Below are positions 51,654-62,974 of a stretch of 64,000 nucleotides of DNA, in pieces. The notes under the pieces were generated by a model. It saw nothing but the letters and a program-made list of their open reading frames with translations, was not told the origin of the DNA and did no database searches. The position numbers and the translations under genes were made by a program. Location: the NCBI RefSeq assembly GCF_037038585.1, contig NW_027288514.1, positions 240,023-304,022 on the forward strand, written 5' to 3'. The DNA comes from Patagioenas fasciata. Taxonomy: Eukaryota; Chordata; Aves; Columbiformes; Columbidae. Every line of letters starts with the position of its first letter. The stretch's first letter is position 1.

Positions 51654-53068
51654 TTGAACTTGAGGAAACACGCGTCTGAGCAAAACTCCCAAACGCTTCC
51701 AGGAAAGACACAGGCTCTCCCACAAGCACACAAGTGTTTGCCCTCAGCTATAGATCAGGGACAAGCCTGTGAAGAGCAACCAAAGAGCTCGTCCGTCTTT
51801 CCCTCAATAGATGGGAGTAGGCGCGCTTGCGGATGTGTGCGTGTGTGTGGCCACGCGTTTGCTTAGGCATCAGAGTGTGAAAAGGTAGGTGCTTTTCTCT
51901 AGCTGCGTGTGCGTGCACGTGGTGCTGGGTGCACATCCCTGGGTGCTCGTGGAAAGGTTTCTGCATGGTTTTCGCTGAGGAATCGTGTGTGTGCACATGG
52001 ACAAAGAGAAGGCGCAGCAACCAGGTTCCAGCGCCGAAGAAGGCAAAAGGCGAGGTTTCCGGCGCTATCTCCTTCTCTCCCCAGAGCTAGTCGCGCAAAG
52101 CAAGCCGCTAAGCCGGCGACCGGCAAGAGAGCTACAACGAAGCATGCCGAACGGAGAAAATAGCAGCAGCTCATCTGTTCACACCTTGTTTCTGCCATGT
52201 GCTTGAACGCCAAGACGTTCGCGCTTCTGTGAGATGAAAGACGTCCTTCTGCATATGTGGTTGCTCACACCGGTGCACTTGTTAGTGTATCCATTCAGTC
52301 CTGGGCTGCGGGGCATTCAGAAGTGGCTCTGTGGAGACGTCTGCATAGAGGCAGCTGTCAGAACACGCACACTCGATTGTTCACCAAAACATATGCAGAC
52401 GCGTCCTTAGCCTGTAGATTTGGATGCACAGAGTTCCCTGTGTTCGCAAGAGACAAGGGAATCGCGTCTGTGCGCACAGAAGCAATAGCGGACCGTTTCC
52501 CTCGGAGTGAACGCGAAAGAGCCGTCTATATACTCGCAGACACGCGAACGTGCCTCAATGCGGTCACAGAGGCAGCAGCTTTTGCACAGATGCTCCTGGT
52601 GATTCTGGCACTTTCCAGGCACACTCCTGAAAGTCGCGCACACTGCTGTTCACTCGCTAAACGACCTCTTGGGAAACACGTCTCCGGTCGACGGACCGCT
52701 CAGATTGCTTCTCGTGTAACTGTGAACTGTGTCAGCGCAGGGAATCCGTCTCTGTTGAGCAGATGTCAATCCTGCCTCGCTTTTGCTTTGTTGCCTCTAC
52801 CAAGATGATTTCCCGTTTCTCTCTTCACTGGAGCAGGCAGACACAGCCAACGCACATCAAGTGTCAAGAGACACGCTCTGCTGAGCTCAACGCTTGTGCA
52901 GATGCACATGTGCGACGAAGTCAACACACGTGCTTGTGGAGAGAAAGAAAGGGACTCCCAGGCGTGTGGAGCGACGGGGAGAAAGAGCGGGCGCTGAGGA
53001 ACACAGTTTCAAACAGACTGTCTCCACACAAACAGGCACCTGTCTGCAGGTATCCTAGATCTTGATTC
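51654..53068. repeat. Monomer unit 36 (short)
   Basis: A at 51874 (site 221), shared only with unit 33; T at site 1153. Confidence 0.97.
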
Positions 53069-54483
53069 TTGAACTTGAGGAAACACGCGTCTGAGCAAAA
53101 CTCCCAAACGCTTCCAGGAAAGACACAGGCTCTCCCACAAGCACACAAGTGTTTGCCCTCAGCTATAGATCAGGGACAAGCCTGTGAAGAGCAACCAAAG
53201 AGCTCGTCCGTCTTTCCCTCAGTAGATGGGAGTAGGCGCGCTTGCGGATGTGTGCGTGTGTGTGGCCACGCGTTTGCTTAGGCATCAGTGTGTGAAAAGG
53301 TAGGTGCTTTTCTCTAGCTGCGTGTGCGTGCACGTGGTGCTGGGTGCACATCCCTGGGTGCTCGTGGAAAGGTTTCTGCATGGTTTTCGCTGAGGAATCG
53401 TGTGTGTGCACATGGACAAAGAGAAGGCGCAGCAACCAGGTTCCAGCGCCGAAGAAGGCAAAAGGCGAGGTTTCCGGCGCTATCTCCTTCTCTCCCCAGA
53501 GCTAGTCGCGCAAAGCAAGCCGCTAAGCCGGCGACCGGCAAGAGAGCTACAACGAAGCATGCCGAACGGAGAAAATAGCAGCAGCTCATCTGTTCACACC
53601 TTGTTTCTGCCATGTGCTTGAACGCCAAGACGTTCGCGCTTCTGTGAGATGAAAGACGTCCTTCTGCATATGTGGTTGCTCACACCGGTGCACTTGTTAG
53701 TGTATCCATTCAGTCCTGGGCTGCGGGGCATTCAGAAGTGGCTCTGTGGAGACGTCTGCATAGAGGCAGCTGTCAGAACACGCACACTCGATTGTTCACC
53801 AAAACATATGCAGACGCGTCCTTAGCCTGTAGATTTGGATGCACAGAGTTCCCTGTGTTCGCAAGAGACAAGGGAATCGCGTCTGTGCGCACAGAAGCAA
53901 TAGCGGACCGTTTCCCTCGGAGTGAACGCGAAAGAGCCGTCTATATACTCGCAGACACGCGAACGTGCCTCAATGCGGTCACAGAGGCAGCAGCTTTTGC
54001 ACAGATGCTCCTGGTGATTCTGGCACTTTCCAGGCACACTCCTGAAAGTCGCGCACACTGCTGTTCACTCGCTAAACGACCTCTTGGGAAACACGTCTCC
54101 GGTCGACGGACCGCTCAGATTGCTTCTCGTGTAACTGTGAACTGTGTCAGCGCAGGGAATCCGTCTCTGTTGAGCAGATGTCAATCCTGCCTCGCTTTTG
54201 CTTTGTTGCCTCTACCAAGACGATTTCCCGTTTCTCTCTTCACTGGAGCAGGCAGACACAGCCAACGCACATCAAGTGTCAAGAGACACGCTCTGCTGAG
54301 CTCAACGCTTGTGCAGATGCACATGTGCGACGAAGTCAACACACGTGCTTGTGGAGAGAAAGAAAGGGACTCCCAGGCGTGTGGAGCGACGGGGAGAAAG
54401 AGCGGGCGCTGAGGAACACAGTTTCAAACAGACTGTCTCCACACAAACAGGCACCTGTCTGCAGGTATCCTAGATCTTGATTC
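53069..54483. repeat. Monomer unit 37 (short)
   Basis: G at 53222 (site 154) and C at 54221 (site 1153), as in unit 34. Confidence 0.97.
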
Positions 54484-55898
54484 TTGAACTTGAGGAAACA
54501 CGCGTCTGAGCAAAACTCCCAAACGCTTCCAGGAAAGACACAGGCTCTCCCACAAGCACACAAGTGTTTGCCCTCAGCTATAGATCAGGGACAAGCCTGT
54601 GAAGAGCAACCAAAGAGCTCGTCCGTCTTTCCCTCAATAGATGGGAGTAGGCGCGCTTGCGGATGTGTGCGTGTGTGTGGCCACGCGTTTGCTTAGGCAT
54701 CAGTGTGTGAAAAGGTAGGTGCTTTTCTCTAGCTGCGTGTGCGTGCACGTGGTGCTGGGTGCACATCCCTGGGTGCTCGTGGAAAGGTTTCTGCATGGTT
54801 TTCGCTGAGGAATCGTGTGTGTGCACATGGACAAAGAGAAGGCGCAGCAACCAGGTTCCAGCGCCGAAGAAGGCAAAAGGCGAGGTTTCCGGCGCTATCT
54901 CCTTCTCTCCCCAGAGCTAGTCGCGCAAAGCAAGCCGCTAAGCCGGCGACCGGCAAGAGAGCTACAACGAAGCATGCCGAACGGAGAAAATAGCAGCAGC
55001 TCATCTGTTCACACCTTGTTTCTGCCATGTGCTTGAACGCCAAGACGTTCGCGCTTCTGTGAGATGAAAGACGTCCTTCTGCATATGTGGTTGCTCACAC
55101 CGGTGCACTTGTTAGTGTATCCATTCAGTCCTGGGCTGCGGGGCATTCAGAAGTGGCTCTGTGGAGACGTCTGCATAGAGGCAGCTGTCAGAACACGCAC
55201 ACTCGATTGTTCACCAAAACATATGCAGACGCGTCCTTAGCCTGTAGATTTGGATGCACAGAGTTCCCTGTGTTCGCAAGAGACAAGGGAATCGCGTCTG
55301 TGCGCACAGAAGCAATAGCGGACCGTTTCCCTCGGAGTGAACGCGAAAGAGCCGTCTATATACTCGCAGACACGCGAACGTGCCTCAATGCGGTCACAGA
55401 GGCAGCAGCTTTTGCACAGATGCTCCTGGTGATTCTGGCACTTTCCAGGCACACTCCTGAAAGTCGCGCACACTGCTGTTCACTCGCTAAACGACCTCTT
55501 GGGAAACACGTCTCCGGTCGACGGACCGCTCAGATTGCTTCTCGTGTAACTGTGAACTGTGTCAGCGCAGGGAATCCGTCTCTGTTGAGCAGATGTCAAT
55601 CCTGCCTCGCTTTTGCTTTGTTGCCTCTACCAAGATGATTTCCCGTTTCTCTCTTCACTGGAGCAGGCAGACACAGCCAACGCACATCAAGTGTCAAGAG
55701 ACACGCTCTGCTGAGCTCAACGCTTGTGCAGATGCACATGTGCGACGAAGTCAACACACGTGCTTGTGGAGAGAAAGAAAGGGACTCCCAGGCGTGTGGA
55801 GCGACGGGGAGAAAGAGCGGGCGCTGAGGAACACAGTTTCAAACAGACTGTCTCCACACAAACAGGCACCTGTCTGCAGGTATCCTAGATCTTGATTC
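54484..55898. repeat. Monomer unit 38 (short)
   Basis: Unit-25 haplotype: C at site 149, A at site 154, T at site 1153. Confidence 0.97.
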
Positions 55899-57313
55899 TT
55901 GAACTTGAGGAAACACGCGTCTGAGCAAAACTCCCAAACGCTTCCAGGAAAGACACAGGCTCTCCCACAAGCACACAAGTGTTTGCCCTCAGCTATAGAT
56001 CAGGGACAAGCCTGTGAAGAGCAACCAAAGAGCTCGTCCGTCTTTCTCTCAGTAGATGGGAGTAGGCGCGCTTGCGGATGTGTGCGTGTGTGTGGCCACG
56101 CGTTTGCTTAGGCATCAGTGTGTGAAAAGGTAGGTGCTTTTCTCTAGCTGCGTGTGCGTGCACGTGGTGCTGGGTGCACATCCCTGGGTGCTCGTGGAAA
56201 GGTTTCTGCATGGTTTTCGCTGAGGAATCGTGTGTGTGCACATGGACAAAGAGAAGGCGCAGCAACCAGGTTCCAGCGCCGAAGAAGGCAAAAGGCGAGG
56301 TTTCCGGCGCTATCTCCTTCTCTCCCCAGAGCTAGTCGCGCAAAGCAAGCCGCTAAGCCGGCGACCGGCAAGAGAGCTACAACGAAGCATGCCGAACGGA
56401 GAAAATAGCAGCAGCTCATCTGTTCACACCTTGTTTCTGCCATGTGCTTGAACGCCAAGACGTTCGCGCTTCTGTGAGATGAAAGACGTCCTTCTGCATA
56501 TGTGGTTGCTCACACCGGTGCACTTGTTAGTGTATCCATTCAGTCCTGGGCTGCGGGGCATTCAGAAGTGGCTCTGTGGAGACGTCTGCATAGAGGCAGC
56601 TGTCAGAACACGCACACTCGATTGTTCACCAAAACATATGCAGACGCGTCCTTAGCCTGTAGATTTGGATGCACAGAGTTCCCTGTGTTCGCAAGAGACA
56701 AGGGAATCGCGTCTGTGCGCACAGAAGCAATAGCGGACCGTTTCCCTCGGAGTGAACGCGAAAGAGCCGTCTATATACTCGCAGACACGCGAACGTGCCT
56801 CAATGCGGTCACAGAGGCAGCAGCTTTTGCACAGATGCTCCTGGTGATTCTGGCACTTTCCAGGCACACTCCTGAAAGTCGCGCACACTGCTGTTCACTC
56901 GCTAAACGACCTCTTGGGAAACACGTCTCCGGTCGACGGACCGCTCAGATTGCTTCTCGTGTAACTGTGAACTGTGTCAGCGCAGGGAATCCGTCTCTGT
57001 TGAGCAGATGTCAATCCTGCCTCGCTTTTGCTTTGTTGCCTCTACCAAGATGATTTCCCGTTTCTCTCTTCACTGGAGCAGGCAGACACAGCCAACGCAC
57101 ATCAAGTGTCAAGAGACACGCTCTGCTGAGCTCAACGCTTGTGCAGATGCACATGTGCGACGAAGTCAACACACGTGCTTGTGGAGAGAAAGAAAGGGAC
57201 TCCCAGGCGTGTGGAGCGACGGGGAGAAAGAGCGGGCGCTGAGGAACACAGTTTCAAACAGACTGTCTCCACACAAACAGGCACCTGTCTGCAGGTATCC
57301 TAGATCTTGATTC
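55899..57313. repeat. Monomer unit 39 (short)
   Basis: T at site 149 with G at 56052 (site 154). First of three consecutive copies of this haplotype. Confidence 0.97.
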
Positions 57314-58728
57314 TTGAACTTGAGGAAACACGCGTCTGAGCAAAACTCCCAAACGCTTCCAGGAAAGACACAGGCTCTCCCACAAGCACACAAGTGTTTG
57401 CCCTCAGCTATAGATCAGGGACAAGCCTGTGAAGAGCAACCAAAGAGCTCGTCCGTCTTTCTCTCAGTAGATGGGAGTAGGCGCGCTTGCGGATGTGTGC
57501 GTGTGTGTGGCCACGCGTTTGCTTAGGCATCAGTGTGTGAAAAGGTAGGTGCTTTTCTCTAGCTGCGTGTGCGTGCACGTGGTGCTGGGTGCACATCCCT
57601 GGGTGCTCGTGGAAAGGTTTCTGCATGGTTTTCGCTGAGGAATCGTGTGTGTGCACATGGACAAAGAGAAGGCGCAGCAACCAGGTTCCAGCGCCGAAGA
57701 AGGCAAAAGGCGAGGTTTCCGGCGCTATCTCCTTCTCTCCCCAGAGCTAGTCGCGCAAAGCAAGCCGCTAAGCCGGCGACCGGCAAGAGAGCTACAACGA
57801 AGCATGCCGAACGGAGAAAATAGCAGCAGCTCATCTGTTCACACCTTGTTTCTGCCATGTGCTTGAACGCCAAGACGTTCGCGCTTCTGTGAGATGAAAG
57901 ACGTCCTTCTGCATATGTGGTTGCTCACACCGGTGCACTTGTTAGTGTATCCATTCAGTCCTGGGCTGCGGGGCATTCAGAAGTGGCTCTGTGGAGACGT
58001 CTGCATAGAGGCAGCTGTCAGAACACGCACACTCGATTGTTCACCAAAACATATGCAGACGCGTCCTTAGCCTGTAGATTTGGATGCACAGAGTTCCCTG
58101 TGTTCGCAAGAGACAAGGGAATCGCGTCTGTGCGCACAGAAGCAATAGCGGACCGTTTCCCTCGGAGTGAACGCGAAAGAGCCGTCTATATACTCGCAGA
58201 CACGCGAACGTGCCTCAATGCGGTCACAGAGGCAGCAGCTTTTGCACAGATGCTCCTGGTGATTCTGGCACTTTCCAGGCACACTCCTGAAAGTCGCGCA
58301 CACTGCTGTTCACTCGCTAAACGACCTCTTGGGAAACACGTCTCCGGTCGACGGACCGCTCAGATTGCTTCTCGTGTAACTGTGAACTGTGTCAGCGCAG
58401 GGAATCCGTCTCTGTTGAGCAGATGTCAATCCTGCCTCGCTTTTGCTTTGTTGCCTCTACCAAGATGATTTCCCGTTTCTCTCTTCACTGGAGCAGGCAG
58501 ACACAGCCAACGCACATCAAGTGTCAAGAGACACGCTCTGCTGAGCTCAACGCTTGTGCAGATGCACATGTGCGACGAAGTCAACACACGTGCTTGTGGA
58601 GAGAAAGAAAGGGACTCCCAGGCGTGTGGAGCGACGGGGAGAAAGAGCGGGCGCTGAGGAACACAGTTTCAAACAGACTGTCTCCACACAAACAGGCACC
58701 TGTCTGCAGGTATCCTAGATCTTGATTC
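57314..58728. repeat. Monomer unit 40 (short)
   Basis: Same haplotype as unit 39, G at 57467 (site 154). Confidence 0.97.
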
Positions 58729-60143
58729 TTGAACTTGAGGAAACACGCGTCTGAGCAAAACTCCCAAACGCTTCCAGGAAAGACACAGGCTCTCCCACAA
58801 GCACACAAGTGTTTGCCCTCAGCTATAGATCAGGGACAAGCCTGTGAAGAGCAACCAAAGAGCTCGTCCGTCTTTCTCTCAGTAGATGGGAGTAGGCGCG
58901 CTTGCGGATGTGTGCGTGTGTGTGGCCACGCGTTTGCTTAGGCATCAGTGTGTGAAAAGGTAGGTGCTTTTCTCTAGCTGCGTGTGCGTGCACGTGGTGC
59001 TGGGTGCACATCCCTGGGTGCTCGTGGAAAGGTTTCTGCATGGTTTTCGCTGAGGAATCGTGTGTGTGCACATGGACAAAGAGAAGGCGCAGCAACCAGG
59101 TTCCAGCGCCGAAGAAGGCAAAAGGCGAGGTTTCCGGCGCTATCTCCTTCTCTCCCCAGAGCTAGTCGCGCAAAGCAAGCCGCTAAGCCGGCGACCGGCA
59201 AGAGAGCTACAACGAAGCATGCCGAACGGAGAAAATAGCAGCAGCTCATCTGTTCACACCTTGTTTCTGCCATGTGCTTGAACGCCAAGACGTTCGCGCT
59301 TCTGTGAGATGAAAGACGTCCTTCTGCATATGTGGTTGCTCACACCGGTGCACTTGTTAGTGTATCCATTCAGTCCTGGGCTGCGGGGCATTCAGAAGTG
59401 GCTCTGTGGAGACGTCTGCATAGAGGCAGCTGTCAGAACACGCACACTCGATTGTTCACCAAAACATATGCAGACGCGTCCTTAGCCTGTAGATTTGGAT
59501 GCACAGAGTTCCCTGTGTTCGCAAGAGACAAGGGAATCGCGTCTGTGCGCACAGAAGCAATAGCGGACCGTTTCCCTCGGAGTGAACGCGAAAGAGCCGT
59601 CTATATACTCGCAGACACGCGAACGTGCCTCAATGCGGTCACAGAGGCAGCAGCTTTTGCACAGATGCTCCTGGTGATTCTGGCACTTTCCAGGCACACT
59701 CCTGAAAGTCGCGCACACTGCTGTTCACTCGCTAAACGACCTCTTGGGAAACACGTCTCCGGTCGACGGACCGCTCAGATTGCTTCTCGTGTAACTGTGA
59801 ACTGTGTCAGCGCAGGGAATCCGTCTCTGTTGAGCAGATGTCAATCCTGCCTCGCTTTTGCTTTGTTGCCTCTACCAAGATGATTTCCCGTTTCTCTCTT
59901 CACTGGAGCAGGCAGACACAGCCAACGCACATCAAGTGTCAAGAGACACGCTCTGCTGAGCTCAACGCTTGTGCAGATGCACATGTGCGACGAAGTCAAC
60001 ACACGTGCTTGTGGAGAGAAAGAAAGGGACTCCCAGGCGTGTGGAGCGACGGGGAGAAAGAGCGGGCGCTGAGGAACACAGTTTCAAACAGACTGTCTCC
60101 ACACAAACAGGCACCTGTCTGCAGGTATCCTAGATCTTGATTC
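58729..60143. repeat. Monomer unit 41 (short)
   Basis: Same haplotype as units 39-40, G at 58882 (site 154). Confidence 0.97.
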
Positions 60144-61558
60144 TTGAACTTGAGGAAACACGCGTCTGAGCAAAACTCCCAAACGCTTCCAGGAAAGACA
60201 CAGGCTCTCCCACAAGCACACAAGTGTTTGCCCTCAGCTATAGATCAGGGACAAGCCTGTGAAGAGCAACCAAAGAGCTCGTCCGTCTTTCTCTCAATAG
60301 ATGGGAGTAGGCGCGCTTGCGGATGTGTGCGTGTGTGTGGCCACGCGTTTGCTTAGGCATCAGTGTGTGAAAAGGTAGGTGCTTTTCTCTAGCTGCGTGT
60401 GCGTGCACGTGGTGCTGGGTGCACATCCCTGGGTGCTCGTGGAAAGGTTTCTGCATGGTTTTCGCTGAGGAATCGTGTGTGTGCACATGGACAAAGAGAA
60501 GGCGCAGCAACCAGGTTCCAGCGCCGAAGAAGGCAAAAGGCGAGGTTTCCGGCGCTATCTCCTTCTCTCCCCAGAGCTAGTCGCGCAAAGCAAGCCGCTA
60601 AGCCGGCGACCGGCAAGAGAGCTACAACGAAGCATGCCGAACGGAGAAAATAGCAGCAGCTCATCTGTTCACACCTTGTTTCTGCCATGTGCTTGAACGC
60701 CAAGACGTTCGCGCTTCTGTGAGATGAAAGACGTCCTTCTGCATATGTGGTTGCTCACACCGGTGCACTTGTTAGTGTATCCATTCAGTCCTGGGCTGCG
60801 GGGCATTCAGAAGTGGCTCTGTGGAGACGTCTGCATAGAGGCAGCTGTCAGAACACGCACACTCGATTGTTCACCAAAACATATGCAGACGCGTCCTTAG
60901 CCTGTAGATTTGGATGCACAGAGTTCCCTGTGTTCGCAAGAGACAAGGGAATCGCGTCTGTGCGCACAGAAGCAATAGCGGACCGTTTCCCTCGGAGTGA
61001 ACGCGAAAGAGCCGTCTATATACTCGCAGACACGCGAACGTGCCTCAATGCGGTCACAGAGGCAGCAGCTTTTGCACAGATGCTCCTGGTGATTCTGGCA
61101 CTTTCCAGGCACACTCCTGAAAGTCGCGCACACTGCTGTTCACTCGCTAAACGACCTCTTGGGAAACACGTCTCCGGTCGACGGACCGCTCAGATTGCTT
61201 CTCGTGTAACTGTGAACTGTGTCAGCGCAGGGAATCCGTCTCTGTTGAGCAGATGTCAATCCTGCCTCGCTTTTGCTTTGTTGCCTCTACCAAGATGATT
61301 TCCCGTTTCTCTCTTCACTGGAGCAGGCAGACACAGCCAACGCACATCAAGTGTCAAGAGACACGCTCTGCTGAGCTCAACGCTTGTGCAGATGCACATG
61401 TGCGACGAAGTCAACACACGTGCTTGTGGAGAGAAAGAAAGGGACTCCCAGGCGTGTGGAGCGACGGGGAGAAAGAGCGGGCGCTGAGGAACACAGTTTC
61501 AAACAGACTGTCTCCACACAAACAGGCACCTGTCTGCAGGTATCCTAGATCTTGATTC
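60144..61558. repeat. Monomer unit 42 (short)
   Basis: T at site 149, A at site 154, G at site 1183. This is the common haplotype of blocks A and A-prime and the only such unit in the right half. Confidence 0.97.
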
Positions 61559-62974
61559 TTGAACTTGAGGAAACACGCGTCTGAGCAAAACTCCCAAACG
61601 CTTCCAGGAAAGACACAGGCTCTCCCACAAGCACACAAGTGTTTGCCCTCAGCTATAGATCAGGGACAAGCCTGTGAAGAGCAACCAAAGAGCTCGTCCG
61701 TCTTTCCCTCAGTAGATGGGAGTAGGCGCGCTTGCGGATGTGTGCGTGTGTGTGGCCACGCGTTTGCTTAGGCATCAGTGTGTGAAAAGGTAGGTGCTTT
61801 TCTCTAGCTGCGTGTGCGTGCACGTGGTGCTGGGTGCACATCCCTGGGTGCTCGTGGAAAGGTTTCTGCATGGTTTTCGCTGAGGAATCGTGTGTGTGCA
61901 CATGGACAAAGAGAAGGCGCAGCAACCAGGTTCCAGCGCCGAAGAAGGCAAAAGGCGAGGTTTCCGGCGCTATCTCCTTCTCTCCCCAGAGCTAGTCGCG
62001 CAAAGCAAGCCGCTAAGCCGGCGACCGGCAAGAGAGCTACAACGAAGCATGCCGAACGGAGAAAATAGCAGCAGCTCATCTGTTCACACCTTGTTTCTGC
62101 CATGTGCTTGAACGCCAAGACGTTCGCGCTTCTGTGAGATGAAAGACGTCCTTCTGCATATGTGGTTGCTCACACCGGTGCACTTGTTAGTGTATCCATT
62201 CAGTCCTGGGCTGCGGGGCATTCAGAAGTGGGCTCTGTGGAGACGTCTGCATAGAGGCAGCTGTCAGAACACGCACACTCGATTGTTCACCAAAACATAT
62301 GCAGACGCGTCCTTAGCCTGTAGATTTGGATGCACAGAGTTCCCTGTGTTCGCAAGAGACAAGGGAATCGCGTCTGTGCGCACAGAAGCAATAGCGGACC
62401 GTTTCCCTCGGAGTGAACGCGAAAGAGCCGTCTATATACTCGCAGACACGCGAACGTGCCTCAATGCGGTCACAGAGGCAGCAGCTTTTGCACAGATGCT
62501 CCTGGTGATTCTGGCACTTTCCAGGCACACTCCTGAAAGTCGCGCACACTGCTGTTCACTCGCTAAACGACCTCTTGGGAAACACGTCTCCGGTCGACGG
62601 ACCGCTCAGATTGCTTCTCGTGTAACTGTGAACTGTGTCAGCGCAGGGAATCCGTCTCTGTTGAGCAGATGTCAATCCTGCCTCGCCTTTGCTTTGTTGC
62701 CTCTACCAAGATGATTTCCCGTTTCTCTCTTCACTGGAGCAGGCAGACACAGCCAACGCACATCAAGTGTCAAGAGACACGCTCTGCTGAGCTCAACGCT
62801 TGTGCAGATGCACATGTGCGACGAAGTCAACACACGTGCTTGTGGAGAGAAAGAAAGGGACTCCCAGGCGTGTGGAGCGACGGGGAGAAAGAGCGGGCGC
62901 TGAGGAACACAGTTTCAAACAGACTGTCTCCACACAAACAGGCACCTGTCTGCAGGTATCCTAGATCTTGATTC
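61559..62974. repeat. Monomer unit 43 (short, 1416 bp)
   Basis: Has one extra G in the run at 62230-62232, G at 61712 (site 154) and C at 62687 (site 1128). The insertion joins two frames so that an ATG at 62139 opens 191 codons, where other copies stop after 58. I read this as an accident of the indel, not a gene. Confidence 0.97.

Larger units (their letters stand above)
33259..62974. repeat. Short-monomer-only region (units 23-43)
   Basis: Twenty-one consecutive S monomers with no copy of the 295-bp insert. The units carry variants not seen in blocks A and A-prime: G at site 154 (units 23, 24, 27, 32, 34, 37, 39-41, 43), C at site 1153 (23, 24, 32, 34, 35, 37), C at site 1128 (27-30, 43), and A at site 221 (33, 36). 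Neighbouring or regularly spaced units share them, which indicates local spread by unequal exchange or gene conversion. Confidence 0.93.

Noticed and set aside
62139..62714. 191-codon ATG-initiated frame in unit 43
   Set aside because: It exists only because of a one-base G insertion at 62230-62232 that joins a 58-codon frame to a GTG frame; the other full copies lack it. Possibly a sequencing error.
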